The notes beneath the pieces are model-generated. The model was not told the origin of the DNA and searched no databases. It saw nothing but the letters and a program-made list of their open reading frames with translations. The position numbers were made by a program, and so were the translations under genes. This document shows, in pieces, positions 20,004-32,700 of a stretch of DNA of 64,000 nt. Position 1 is the stretch's first letter. The number at the start of each line of letters is the position of its first letter. The DNA is taken from contig OX463810.1 of NCBI GenBank assembly GCA_949825045.1, positions 37,520,201 to 37,584,200 of the forward strand, given 5' to 3'. The DNA comes from Argyresthia goedartella. Its lineage: Eukaryota; Arthropoda; Insecta; Lepidoptera; Argyresthiidae.

Positions 20004-22859
20004 ATGTTCCAGAACTTCCAAAGCCTTTATAATAAACAGGATTTACTAGAAACATTCATTAACCAGAACCCGAAATATAATGCCATATGTATATCAGAAA
20101 CCTGGCTAACAGAAGCAAAGATAGCGCTACTCAAGTTTAGCAGATATAAACTAGCAACGACCTTCTGTCGACAAAATAGAGTTGGAGGCGGCGTGTGCAT
20201 TCTACTACAAGACCATATAGAATATGAAGAGATAGTAGAGATCGCCGATATGTCTATTGAATATATACTTGAAATATGTGCAGTAAAAATAACAAGTGAA
20301 AACCTAATTGTAGTATCGTTATACTGGAATAGGAGAGAGGAGGACGTTTTTTATGATCGATTAAATACAATGCTTAACCATCTTAACAATAAATTCTTCC
20401 GGTTTAATATTGTAATAGGGGGAGACTTTAATACAGATATGCTTAATAAAAATCCGAAGACAGGTAAACTTCTAGAATCTATGTTAAAATTCAAATTAAC
20501 CCAGCACATACAACAGACAACACACCACACAGCAACCTCATCAACATGTCTAGACCTAATATTTACAAATCTAAATAAAAACATATTTCACACCTCAGTA
20601 GAAGAATTTGGATTTTGTAATCACTCCGCAGTCATATTACATCTGAAACTACCTAAACCCATACAGAAAATAACTTGGTTTAAAAGAAAAAGATTATTTA
20701 ACAGCAAAAATATGAAATTATTTAAAACACAATTAAAGAAAATCGACTGGTACAATTTTTTTAATACAAACACCGATATAAATAATAATTATATTTTATT
20801 CCATAACACAATACATAAAATATTAAATGAATGCATACCCATACGTAGAATAAAGATACAAAATAATAATAAAAAACACTGGCTAACAGTAGGAATAAGA
20901 AAATCATGCGAAACAAAAAGATTATTAAAAATCCTAACAATTAAATCTAAATACAATAAAATACTAACCGATTACTATAAAAAATATGAAAAAACTCTGA
21001 AAAAAACTATAAATATCGCTAAAAAAAACAATTTTAAGAGAAAAATTACCCAATCAAATAATATAACGAAAACTATGTGGGATATAATAAATGAATGCAC
21101 CAACAAAATACCACAAAGAGATTATAATAACATCAATCTACAAAAAAATGATACAGTTATCTCAGATCCACATAGAGTAGTAGAAACATTTAATGACTAC
21201 TTTGCAACAGTGGGCAATGACGCAGAGAGCACTACATCGGAATCTACAAACCGCCCAACGACTCACCAATCCGAAAGAAACATGTTCCTCTATCCTGTGA
21301 CCCAACGAGAAGTCTATAACTTACTTAGAAACTTAAAACCTAAAAATAGTCATGGCATAGATGACTTACCTCCTAAATTATTAAAACAATGTGCAGAAGA
21401 GTTGTCACTACCTTTTTACCACATGATAAATCAATCTTTTACCGAAGGCACTCTTCCAGACTTACTCAAAGTTGCTCTCATTAAGCCAAAACATAAGAAA
21501 AACTCTAAACTTGAAACAACAAACTACCGTCCAATTGCTCTCCTACCGACGGCTTCTAAGATATTTGAAAAGGCGATCTGTAATAGAGTCTATAAATTTT
21601 GTGAAAAATTTAAACTTTTTAACGAAAGCCAGAACGGATTCCGTAAAAAACGATCTACAACCTTAGCGGTTTACAAATACATACAAACAGCTATAAATAT
21701 GATTAATGATAAGAAATATGCCATAGGTATTCTACTGGATATGGCGAAAGCCTATGATAGAGTCCGGCACGATATATTGCTAGATAAATTATATGGAATG
21801 GGAATACGAGGAGAAACCCATAAATGGTTCGCCTCTTACCTAAGCAATAGAAAGCAATTGGTAGAAATAGAATATTTTAACAAAAATTGTAACGAAATTA
21901 TAAAAATCCAGTCTGACACTAAAGTTGTAAAAGGCTCAATACCTCAAGGCGGCGCTATAAGTTGTTTATTATTCTTAATTTACATAAATGATTTCCCCAA
22001 AATCTTAAATGACCCATGTGTCTTGTTTGCCGACGATATCTCAATCCTTACACCTTGCACAAATAACCTAGAAATAAATAATAAACTACAAACTATCCTT
22101 AACAATACTACAAAATGGCTAAGTGATCATAACCTGCAGATTAATTTCAAAAAAACAAAATTAATGTTATTTCATCCACCTCAAAAAACATCAATAGACA
22201 TAAATTTCACATTTAACAACATCAAACTAGAAACAGTGAGTACATTTTCCCTATTAGGTTTAAATATAGATACAAATATAAATTGGAAAGCACATATCCA
22301 AAAACTACGTTCTAAACTATCCAGATTTGCATATGCCCTCCGGGAGGTTAAAAAAACAACAGATTTAAAAACAGCCCTTGTTACCTACTACGCCTACGCA
22401 TATGCATGGCTTAGTTATGGTATCTTATTATGGGGTAACAGCACAGACGCACCAAGCTTATTCACACTCCAAAAGCGACTCATACGCATACTAGTAAATA
22501 TACATCCTCAAGACAGCTGTAAGCCATACTTTAAAGAACACAAAATACTCACACTTCCAAGTATCTACATATTAGAAACGTGTAAATTTGTCCGAAAATA
22601 CCCCGAATTATATACAAAACGCCAAGATCAAATGTCGACAAACCACAACCTGCGACCACGAAAGGGACTGGCGCTACCACCTTCTCGACTAAATATTCAC
22701 TCAACAAGCCCATTATCAATGACCGCGAAAATTTATAATAAGCTACCAGAACATTTGACAACAGAAACTAAAGACACCATATTAATAAGATCATTAAAAC
22801 AACTTTTGACCACAAAATGTTACTATAATTTAAACGATTACTTGAATGACAAATTATAA
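20004..22859 (+). CDS. LINE ORF2: endonuclease and reverse transcriptase
   Basis: 951 residues, open throughout. The APE-type endonuclease shows SETW (Glu 32), GDFN (Asp 141, Asn 143) and LDLIFT (Asp 184). The usual SDH motif reads CNHS (206-208), so the aspartate expected beside the catalytic His is Asn. The reverse transcriptase shows NYRPIALLP (507-515), LLDMAKAYD (577-585), IPQGGAISCLLFLIYIND (646-663) and FADD (675-678). The C-terminus ends NLNDYLNDKL, a form shared with the LINE pieces at 25484-26219 and 59322-60790. It would work with ORF1, which is broken in this copy. Confidence 0.88.
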   Translation: MFQNFQSLYNKQDLLETFINQNPKYNAICISETWLTEAKIALLKFSRYKLATTFCRQNRVGGGVCILLQDHIEYEEIVEIADMSIEYILEICAVKITSENLIVVSLYWNRREEDVFYDRLNTMLNHLNNKFFRFNIVIGGDFNTDMLNKNPKTGKLLESMLKFKLTQHIQQTTHHTATSSTCLDLIFTNLNKNIFHTSVEEFGFCNHSAVILHLKLPKPIQKITWFKRKRLFNSKNMKLFKTQLKKIDWYNFFNTNTDINNNYILFHNTIHKILNECIPIRRIKIQNNNKKHWLTVGIRKSCETKRLLKILTIKSKYNKILTDYYKKYEKTLKKTINIAKKNNFKRKITQSNNITKTMWDIINECTNKIPQRDYNNINLQKNDTVISDPHRVVETFNDYFATVGNDAESTTSESTNRPTTHQSERNMFLYPVTQREVYNLLRNLKPKNSHGIDDLPPKLLKQCAEELSLPFYHMINQSFTEGTLPDLLKVALIKPKHKKNSKLETTNYRPIALLPTASKIFEKAICNRVYKFCEKFKLFNESQNGFRKKRSTTLAVYKYIQTAINMINDKKYAIGILLDMAKAYDRVRHDILLDKLYGMGIRGETHKWFASYLSNRKQLVEIEYFNKNCNEIIKIQSDTKVVKGSIPQGGAISCLLFLIYINDFPKILNDPCVLFADDISILTPCTNNLEINNKLQTILNNTTKWLSDHNLQINFKKTKLMLFHPPQKTSIDINFTFNNIKLETVSTFSLLGLNIDTNINWKAHIQKLRSKLSRFAYALREVKKTTDLKTALVTYYAYAYAWLSYGILLWGNSTDAPSLFTLQKRLIRILVNIHPQDSCKPYFKEHKILTLPSIYILETCKFVRKYPELYTKRQDQMSTNHNLRPRKGLALPPSRLNIHSTSPLSMTAKIYNKLPEHLTTETKDTILIRSLKQLLTTKCYYNLNDYLNDKL

Positions 22860-23221
22860 ATTAAAAATACATATAGAACTAACCCAGTAACATAATATGT
22901 ATAAATACTTAAATAATAATAATAATATAAATAAATAATAACATAATATAAATAAATAAAATATTTATAAATAATATATATAAATAAATATAATACATAT
23001 TAACAATGACATAGACAATTACAGAAATATCACCTTTTCCATCTAGATAAGTACTCAAATTATAATTTAATAAGGGTTATAATTAAAAATAATTATAATA
23101 CTATAATGTCGTCCTCTCTCATATTGCTGTGCCTGAACAAGGTCCATAATGTTGTAACTTTATAATATAACTTTATAACTGTGGAATGCAATAAATATAC
23201 TTGATACTTGATACTTGACAT

Positions 23222-23630
23222 TTATTCTTCTAATGAACTCTTTTTCAGAAGCCTTTAATAGCGTGTTGTGGTGAATATGAAAAATTGTACTGTAAACCTC
23301 AGCCCTCAAGTCGTTCAGTTGCATAGGATTTTAGGTAAACAAATTTTTACATATCCCCATAAAAAAAATCCAGAGGGGTGAGGTCTGGTGATCTTGCAGG
23401 CCATCGGATTGTGCCGTTTGTACCGATCCAGGTCCTTATTGGCTGGAGCACCATCTTGCTGTAATATTACACGGTTTCGCTCATCCTCGGGTAAAACATT
23501 CAACTCGTTTCGTAAGAGGGCCAGTATTTCAAGGTATTTGACCGAGTTTAGATGCTCTTCATAAATGTGGATTAACACAACCATATTTCTCATTATACCG
23601 CACCAAACGTTGAAAGAAAATCTGGGTTAG
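23222..23630 (-). pseudogene. Tc1/mariner-like DDE transposase fragment
   Basis: On the minus strand, VILQQDGAPANKD resembles the second-Asp region (QHDGAPAH) of IS630/Tc1/mariner-type insect transposases, and SGFFLWGYVK resembles the third-Asp region (LDFFLWGYLK). The Asp of that last motif is replaced (PSGFF). About 90 residues remain, with stops after them. It abuts the tail of the LINE. Confidence 0.65.
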
Positions 23631-23639
23631 GTCTTATAT

Positions 23640-24600
23640 AAGACACATTGAAATTTGAAGATTGGAGTACTTAGGTGGTTAGGGGGGTCCTTAGCTATCC
23701 TCTGATGGTACCATTTTCAGATTTAGGAAACATAATTTTATCACTTTAATTATAAAATATGTTTACGCGATTTTTAAAACTTGGCCAATCTCGGAACGAC
23801 AAATGTCAAACACAAAAGCTCCAACGTTGGATATTGGTACATGATTTTAGTACAAATTACAAGATTTTGTTGTAATGGTAGAAATTTGCGTCAGCAATTT
23901 TGTATATTCTGACATAATGACTTGCTCATTTCATTCCGTGTTTCGTGAATGTTCTGTTGCGCTCTCGTTTTATCCGTGATTCTCTGGACGACTTTGGCTT
24001 TGTTTACTTACTAACTACTTTATGGAGTTTATCAGAACCAAATTGGTTGCTTTAGGTCACTTCCTGTTTAAAAACTAAAGATAGGTTTGTTAGGTTCACA
24101 CGTAATAGCAGACCCGGGAGCCGGAACGAGGCGACCCCCTACTTGCTCATTTCATTCCGATTCCTTTCCGTGTTTCGTGAATGTTCTGTTCTTGTTCTGC
24201 CAAGAGTAGGGGGTCGCCTCGCAAATCTTGTACCATTCGCCTCAAGACGAATCGAGTTGGTACTTGTCGGTCCCGATATCTCTCTCCGTACCACCGTAAA
24301 GCTAAATTGGCGATTTAAAAAAAAACTTGCATTAAATCAAATTGGTCTTGATAAGCCATTTTGACGATTAGTAATGCTGCAGCTGACAAACAATTTGACA
24401 ACAATCAAATGTGAATAGCAAAAGACTATCGCGACGTCGTATTTTCCCTGTTCCATTTTTTTTTTTTTTTTTTATTTATGCCACACGCTAAAAAAATAGG
24501 TCTCATCCAAAAGAGTGCATTACAAACACGGTAAAGATGATATTGTGAACAACTCAAGGTACCTGATGGATCCTTGAGTAAAAGTGACTTATCCTGTCTT
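23640..24600. other. Repeat-derived stretch with a local duplication and hairpin
   Basis: ACTTGCTCATTTCATTCCG plus GTTTCGTGAATGTTCTGTT occurs at about 23922 and again, split by a short insert, at about 24142. A perfect 16-bp inverted repeat (GAGGCGACCCCCTACT at 24128-24143, its complement at 24205-24220) surrounds the second copy. No coding region is seen. Confidence 0.5.
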
Positions 24601-24876
24601 TCATGGTTTTCCTTTCATTTAATTTACTATGTTTGTTAGAGAGATGTGATCCTTATGATTGACCCTTTCGATTGACGCCATAAAAATACAGGTGATGTTT
24701 TTCCAATTTTAGCCGGTTCGACTCCTGGTTGTGGCAAGCGTATTTTTCAAAATCTTTGAATGCAGTATGTTTCTTTTCAAAAATAAAGGAATGTTTCCTT
24801 TGAGGGAAATTTGCTACCTCCATTATTTAGAGTACTTGCCCTCCAGGTGGTGTCACAAAATTCCATCCTGTATAAG
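24601..24876. repeat. Dispersed repeat, inverted partner of 17783-18056
   Basis: Reverse complement of 17783-18056, including GCCGGTTCGACTCCTGGTTG and ACACCACCT/AGGTGGTGT. The two copies face each other across about 6.5 kb. Confidence 0.7.
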
Positions 24877-24896
24877 TAAACTCACCAGACACAACA

Positions 24897-24958
24897 AAGC
24901 CAACCGATTATAACAGAACACCATTATCCAGTAGTGTCCTATTATAATCGGTTGGCTT
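24897..24958. repeat. Perfect 17-bp stem hairpin
   Basis: AAGCCAACCGATTATAA (24897-24913) and TTATAATCGGTTGGCTT (24942-24958) are exact reverse complements around a 28-base loop that itself can pair ACAC with GTGT. Confidence 0.75.
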
Positions 24959-25199
24959 GAAGTAACCGGAGCATATTCCGTTTGCTGTCTTATAATCAGT
25001 CCACTTTACTTTTACAACTGCTTGAACCCCTAATCTTCGACGTTCATCACTAGCTAGAGAACAGGTCAGTACCCTTTTTTACAAAATTTAACGACGCAAG
25101 GACAAGAAACATTTTAACACCATTTCCGTCGATTTTGCAGTGTGCGTGCCTCCAGAAACCCCAAAGAACGGAGGAGCATGGCACATACACCAGTTTTAG

Positions 25200-26245
25200 A
25201 GCACAAATGTAGCACTCTGACTGCCAAGTGCCTGAATTAGAGCCTCAATAGAAACTGCGCTACAAGCTAATTGTCTTCTATCTCGTTTAATCTACAGGCT
25301 TCGAAGTTGTAAATTTGGCAGTGGAGTAGCACCATTCTAAGGAATCGAAAGTGGTCTTGGAGATCCAGTTTGAGGTTGCTGGCGGGATTTTCCTCAGCAA
25401 GCCCACGGTTTTAGCTTGTAGCGCAGTTGTTATTGAGGCTCGGTTGTAGCGCAGTTGTTATTGAGTTGTTACTGAGGATGTGGCTACATCTAGGCTAGTA
25501 TATTTAAGTTACTCTCATAGTGTGATGTCCTATGGTATCTTGTTGTGGGGGAAAGCAGCGGATATTCAAACTATTTTTATTTTACAGGAAAGAGCTATTC
25601 GAGCAATTTATAATTTAATACGAACAGACTCCTTAAGAGTTTTTTAAAGAAATTGACATACTAAAAGTAGCTAGTCAATTTATTTTCGAAAATATAATGT
25701 ATGTACGCAAGAACCTTACAACATTTTCCAAACTTAGCGATAGCTGTAATGTTAACCTAAGAAATAATCACAGACTATGTGCGCCCCGATTTAGACTCGC
25801 GAAGGTTAGAAATTCTTCCAAGGGTCAGTGCATTCTCTACTACAATAAGATACCTCTGGAGATTTTGAAATTGCCATTTGAGCAATTTAAAAAGCATGTT
25901 AAAGCGACTTTGTCGAAAAAGGAATATTACAATGTTCAAGATTACTTAAATGACAGGACTGTATTTGGTTAATCTGGCTCAACACAGACCTTGCTGTTAA
26001 TAATTTTGTAATTATTTATTCCTGCTTAATAATCATAATAATAAAAAAAAACATATTTGTAATAGTTAAGCACAACCTATTTTTAAGAGATCTAAAAATC
26101 AATCTGTGGGAGTTTCTACGCCCTACTTCTCCCACAGTGGTCCAATGTAGAGAAGAGGCAAAAAATGGCGTTTGCTAAGTATATGTAAATATCTACAGTA
26201 ATAAACTGTGCTTTGACTTCTCTAATTCAGGCACTTGGCGGTCAT
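25200..26245. repeat. Nested palindromic element interrupted by a LINE
   Basis: Outer arms: GCCAAGTGCCTGAATTAGAG (near 25221-25240) and CTCTAATTCAGGCACTTGGC (near 26220-26239). Inner arms: CCTCAATAGAAACTGCGCTA (from about 25234) and GTAGCGCAGTTGTTATTGAG (to about 25437), followed by a second GTAGCGCAGTTGTTATTGAG (25446-25465). The LINE fragment at 25484-26219 ends exactly at the outer right arm. Confidence 0.65.
25484..26219 (+). pseudogene. LINE ORF2 C-terminal fragment with 3' end
   Basis: The protein pieces VMSYGILLWGKAADIQ, then RAIRAIYNLIRTDSL, then (25697-25972) NLRNNHRLCAPRFRLAKVRN and YNVQDYLNDRTVFG are the C-terminal end of a Jockey-type ORF2. There is a frameshift at about 25645. 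The 3' UTR ends in AATAAACTGTGCTTTGACTT. The same family is present on the minus strand at 59322-60790. The element is 5'-truncated. Confidence 0.8.
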
Positions 26246-26714
26246 TTGTGCTTTAACAGTAGAAAATTGTTCAGCATTGGTAGTTTTTGACAAGCAGGGA
26301 AAGCGAGAAATCGGCAAAAAAAATATGTAGTAATAATAATAATTTATTAATCTCAAAGACAATTGTGTGACGGTAATTCGCGAACGCAATTGAACGGTTG
26401 ACTGGGTAAGGAGGAATACTCTCGGCAAGTTGACACTTCGTGCGTCCGGATACACGTGAGAGCAGAAATAAATGTTCGGATTTGGTTCATCGTCGCGAGC
26501 GCAATATTTTGATATTATCAATTGATTATTATCCTTTCTAATCCCGATGAGTTAAAGATCACTTAAATGGCAGTGTAATAGACCCTTCAGATGTGCATTA
26601 CACAGAACACTTTTAGCATCATTCTACCAGGATGTTGAGATTACAATACAGTACGTAACAGTACAGAGCCAACATGTCTAGGGTACCTTACACCTATATA
26701 GTATCTTGCCCCTT

Positions 26715-29700
26715 TCACCGTGCGTTGTGCGTCACGCTGGGCTCGGGGGGCGGTTTCTCATGAACCCGCATGTGTCTCTTGAGAGTCCCGCGCTGTGTAA
26801 ACGCCTGCGTGCACAGCTGACACCTGAAATATTATACACGTTATAAAGCTTACGTATGAGAATTGTGTTGTAATTTATTCATGGCACTTGGATGGCGTTA
26901 GCATGATAGTGGAATCTTCTATGTTATTTTTAACGCTTCTATTACAGAAAATTGGTCTTATTAACTTTGCATAACTGTGTCGTGAGCGTCCGTGGTCCCT
27001 CAGGAGATGTGGGTTCGAATCCCGTTGCCAATGATACAAGTAATTTATCTCAAGTACCGCATTATAGGGACGATCTAATGGTGATGTAAAACATCGTGTG
27101 AAATATTTCATATCTCCGGTTGCGGCGATGGGTTAGCCCCATGTCATGCAAAATGGAATACTACGAGCACAGCCATTTATGCCGCTAGTGCGGAAGTAGT
27201 CGACACGAGTCGGAAATCATCTTTTGCATCTGTATACAGTGATTTACTATGCATTGAAAAATACATGTAATCTAAACAAGAAATTAGGAATATGGTTTAT
27301 TTTAAATACAACTCCACCACCACTCATGTCGTGTGACGGAAAGTGGAACTAAATACGGACTAAATATCTCACTGGCAAGGCGACACGGTGGCGCCGCCGC
27401 TATCGGACTGGTGTCGGGGATTCTACTACCACGCATGTGCAAATGCTGCCACCTCGTATCGCAAAAAGGCACAAAGTAAAGAGTTTCGTACCTCTGACTG
27501 AAACGTATTTAATGAATATTGAAAATTAATTTTCACTTCTCATGCTCGAAAAGTCCTTCTTTATGCTGGATGTAGGCTGCATAAAATAGCATTTTATGAA
27601 CTATTGCATAAAGTGTATTCGTCATCAGACAATTGAGCAAATCAGCCTGACGAGGTGACTGCATTAAATAAACTTGTTATTTGAATACATTTAATTTCAT
27701 TTATGTGTATTCTGTCTCAGAATATATATTTTTTAATAAAAACAAGAATTATTAACAAAAACATAAAAAAATCGGTCAAGTGCGAGTCGGACTCGCGCAC
27801 CAAGGGTTCCGTACACTGACAGTACCCTTTTATATTAATTTCAAATTCATACCTCTATGCGTTTCTGAGAAAAAGTCTTAACAGACGGTGAGACAGACAG
27901 ACAGACAGACAGACAGAAATTTACAGTTTTCTGATTTTTCCCTTTACTTGTGCTATAAGACCTGCTTTCATTCCAAATTTCATGACCCTAGGCCAACAGG
28001 AAGGACCCTATAGGTTTTGATTCCCTTGCGAGTTCCACGCGAGTCCAAAAAAATTCAGTAAAATCATGAAATAATATCGCGGTATCTTTTGATTGCGTCG
28101 ACCTAGAAGTTTAATTTTTTTACAGCTCCAAGGGACCATACACTTGAGTAATCGATATTAATTTCAACATGATACCTCCACGCGTTCCTGAGAAAAGGGG
28201 TCGTGACAGACGGACAGACAGACGGACAACAAAGTGATCCTATAAGGGTTATTTTTTTACTTTTAAGATACGGATCCCTAACAAGGTCGGCAGTATCGCA
28301 TTACATCTCTCAGAAACAATAATTAAGTACTTTTTTTTTTTTCTGATAATATGATACAAATAATAATACCAAATGTTCTGTAAAAAATGAAATGAAATGA
28401 CATGTGAAAGTGCCCTTGTGGCCTATTTACAGAATAAACGTTTTGAGTTTTTGAGTTTTGAGTTTGCATACGACCTAAGATAAAAATGTCATGCAGTAAA
28501 AAAAATACAGTGGCGGGAAAGAGACTGTCTTGTTTTTGACTTTTATTTAGTTGTTTTCTTTGCAAAACTTGTTGTGTTATGAAATTTAATTAATTAATAT
28601 GTCGTCAAGTGAAGAGGAAATAATGCATACGCCTAACACACTAATTTAAAATAGCAAAGGGAGTTATTGGACAGACGTTGCCGCCTAAATCCAAGCAAAT
28701 TTATCTTAAAACGTAAGTATTTTTTACATTATCACTGTTTTATTTCCTCGTAATCGAACTGAAAAGCAGAGTGTATATCTCGGACTTCAAACCCATTTTA
28801 TCCTCGACTTATAAAATCGTTTGTTTTATGCCCTTGTTGTACAATCTACTATTACGTCGGGCGAACGAGGGAGTTTAAAGTAGAAACTGAAAATTAAAAA
28901 GCCCTAGTGCGAAAAAGTGGCACTTTCCGCACCATTTAAAATAACTTGCTAAACGAGAGCACCACAGTGCTACCTCGTACGGGACAAGGCGTTACTCTAT
29001 GGTCTTGTGGTGGCCGTGTAATAAAAAATCAAAGTACCAAACTAAGAAAATCATTTCGAGATATTTGTGTTTCTAACTAAATCCCGTTATTCCCATCCAA
29101 AAATATTACAGGATTACTGAAATATCCGTAAAAACATAATGTCCTCTACGGCGTAGTTTGTTCAAATTTCCTTCTCCGTTAAGTTGGCTGTTCTGTAAAA
29201 CTGCCAAGTATTAACAGTTTTCCTGTCAGTCGATAACGCAGATGTCAGTCGGAACGTAAACAAATATTGATATTACAGCTTTTTAGTTTTATTATCGGAG
29301 AAAACCAGCCTCAAGTACAACCGTCCCAAACTGTGAGCAACTGACGTCACCAGGGGTGTTATTTTAAAAAGGTTAGCATACAATCGTACATCAAAAATAC
29401 TGATTTGCACAGCAAAAAAGGATCGACAAAAACACTTTTTATGTTTTACATATTTAATGAGTACTTAAGTTTATGTTTAAAGTATTTTTTGTTGTTCTTA
29501 CATGTTGAACCTACCCTGAAGGGTAAAAGGGGGTTAGGTGTACCTGAGCTACCGCAGTATTTTGCCCTTCTATTTGCTTTGCAAATCAGTATTTTTTACG
29601 TGCAGTTTAATATTTCCATTTTAAAAATATTTTTAAAAAGACATCCTTACCCGAAATATACAAATTAGTTTTTTAAAATAGCCTCAAATTTCACGAAATA

Positions 29701-32700
29701 AAATAAAAAGTAGCACATATTTTTTAGCATGGTCCATTGATGTGACTAATCGCATCTATCACTATATGTTGGTGCCTGCATCGCAATTCTCACCTATGCG
29801 GCTTCTCCCCCGTATGTATCCTCTCATGGTCGGTCATCATACGTCTGGAGATGAACCGCTTCGCGCAGTAGCCGCAAGCAAACGGCTTCTCTCCTGAATG
29901 AATCCTCTTATGCTCGACCGCCGACGAGTGCGACGCGAACCTTTTCTGACACACATCGCACTTGTAGAGCTTTTTGCCTTCGTGTCTCATCAAATGCTTG
30001 GCCAAGTTACACTTGTCTTTAAAGGGGTAGTTGCAGATGTGGCAGATGTATCGCGAGCGGTTGTGGTGCCTGCGTGTGTGCGCCATGAGAGTGCTGCGGT
30101 TATAGAACGCGGCGGCGCAGTGGCCGCATGCGTGGTTGCGCGTGCGGCTTGTTGAGTGCGTTTCTAGGTGCGCCTGGAAACGGGAAATGCTTTATTGTGT
30201 GGGTTGAGGTTGACCATAGTTCGGTTTTGAACTTTAGTTTCAATCAAGTTATCCGTTGAAAGAAACTATTCCAAAGATAAAAAAAAAGATAGTCTTAAGA
30301 GTCAAGACCATATGGTATGGTAAAAAGGGGCCCAGCAGTTAGTAAATATTAGCTGATTGATGGTTGTTTAGGAGCAAATTTAAATCTCCATGTATGAGAA
30401 AAAGTGTGATGCAATGTTAAGAGAGCCCAACCGTCAATATAGGTTTAGTCTTGAACCCTCTTCCACACACGTCGCATATCAGCATGGCCGCGTCAGTATG
30501 CCGCGCGAGGTGCATTCTCAGCGACTGCGAGGACTTGCTGATCTTCCCGCAGAGCTGGCAGCGCAGGCGTTCGAGGCTGACTGAGGTGTGCTCATTCTCC
30601 TTGTGCCGGCTGAGCCCGTACCAGGTGGTGAAGGTCTTATTGCACGGTTGGCATTGGATTATTACCTGTTGAGGATATAAATGATGAGTGGCTGATAGAA
30701 GGAAAAGGGAACGTGGGTCTACAGCAGTCAGATGGGTTGATGACATTTCCCAAAATACAAGCATAAAAGGTACAGCGCTATGGCCTGCCAAATTCCATGC
30801 TACGTCATATTCAAATTAAGATGGACAAAGTAAGGCGTATTTTCTGATGAATGTTAATAACAATAATTAAACAACTGTATCTATCTTCGATTTGTACCTA
30901 CATAAGACATATGGAGAATGACAATTGTTAAGTAAACTATAAGTATTTAAAACGAACATTCATCAGAAAATACCATAACCTAGTCCATAGTTGTAGATGG
31001 CAACTGGATTTTGACAGGTCGAAGCGCTATACAGGTCAGCTGACTAAAACTGGCACATTTGCAGTACTCACTCTACACTTCGGCAATTTTTAGAATGCGA
31101 TTATGACATTTCCTTAATGCGTACATAATAAGCAATATTTTTCAATGCAGATGTCAAAAAATTATGGGTTTTGAGCTGACAAGATCGCATTCTCTCAACG
31201 CCCAGACTTTAATGCGATTTCTCTATACGACACGCGACACGAATGCAAAAAAGATCACTACCTATAAATTTTTAAGCAAAAGCAAATAATAATTGTCTCT
31301 AAGTTTGACCCCGCGCGAGATTATGTCTAACACCCTTAATATGTAATCACTTAACATTTAAATTATATGTTAATTTGTGCTGTCCTAATTGTTGTTTGTC
31401 TGGCTATAGAGAGATCTCAACTCAAGGGAAGTTTCACCGATAACTGTACAACGTGATCCCCTTCGTGTCATCTTCAATACGTGATATTGGCGGAATTACT
31501 GTAGGGATCCACAGTAGAAGCCATCAAACCTAAAAATTGATTGATTGATTGAGATAGACAGACTATTCTTGATGCACATGCAGTGCAACGTCACGCCGCG
31601 TGCTTATTCACAGACACTACACAAGCGAAACGTGTAAATGTGTTGGACGTGCCAGCTTTAGATAACCAACTTGTACCTAGTGTGATTGTATTGCAGGAAA
31701 CTTGTATTTGAAAGGAATAGGATAGGAATAAAAAGGAGGCAATGGGTAGAAACAAGCTACCGATGATGAGCAAATAAATAGTTTTGAATGTCAGGATGTG
31801 GTAGCAATAATATTGGCAGTTAAAGGATTCCTAGCGTTATGTAAGTCAAGAAATCCAAGTCTTCTTCTCTTCTCTCTTCTTGAGGATACACGAGAATGCC
31901 TCACCAATCCATATTAATCCTTACGAAATATACCGCTTTAGTCTGGGAGTGAATAAGGAAGATAATTTTCAGGCAAAAATGCAATAGAAGAAAACAGTGT
32001 ATAAAAATAATGGTAGTAAGTCTTACTTACAGGTTTTCCCTCATGCATAAGTTTGTGTCCCTCAAATCTGTCTGGATCAACAAATTTCTTGTTACAATGC
32101 TCACAGGAGAAACAAAATTGTCTCTTCTTTCTCACTCCAGATGGTTTTAGCTTTCCATGTTTTACTTCAGATTTCTTCCTCTTTTTGAGTCTGTAATGGC
32201 ATAAGCATAAGTATTTACAGTTTTGATGAACTTATAAGAAAAATCATTATTCAGTTTAGAAATATTTTTTAAATTGATGTTAGGTACCTTTTATACTGTT
32301 TTCTAACCAAAGTTTTGTCATCTGAACAATGTGCACCATCAAAATTATCTGAAATTCAAAAAGAAAGTACAGAATATTTATCGTAGTATGAGATACAATG
32401 CCCTTTGTGGTGTTGCGGTCGAGGCGGTACTTTCCTAGGGAGAGGTCCCGGGTTTGAACCCTGGTTGGGAAGGAAGAAATAAAAAACCCCAGGTCTTGGA
32501 TATTTACATGTTTACGGCATCACTTTTCTGGTTCCCATGACACAGGATATCCTAGTGTGGGGCCTGAAGCAATGAATGTGCCATGTTATGTTGTTATGTT
32601 ATGTTATACTATGACAAATAATCAATTTATTCAACCTCTGAATGCTCAATGTCTGCTGGAGCAGCTACATAATGTTTGATGGCTGCACAGGCACACAATT

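Larger units (their letters stand above)
18240..23219 (+). mobile_element. Jockey/CR1-group LINE, near full length, with dead ORF1
   Basis: About 5 kb: a 5' leader (the start at about 18240 is approximate), a PHD-finger ORF1, an intact ORF2 starting 14 bases after ORF1, an AT-rich 3' UTR, and a tail of tandem TACTTGA units (about 23196-23219). There is no RNase H domain, consistent with Jockey/CR1-group elements. I could not find a convincing target-site duplication. Confidence 0.8.
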
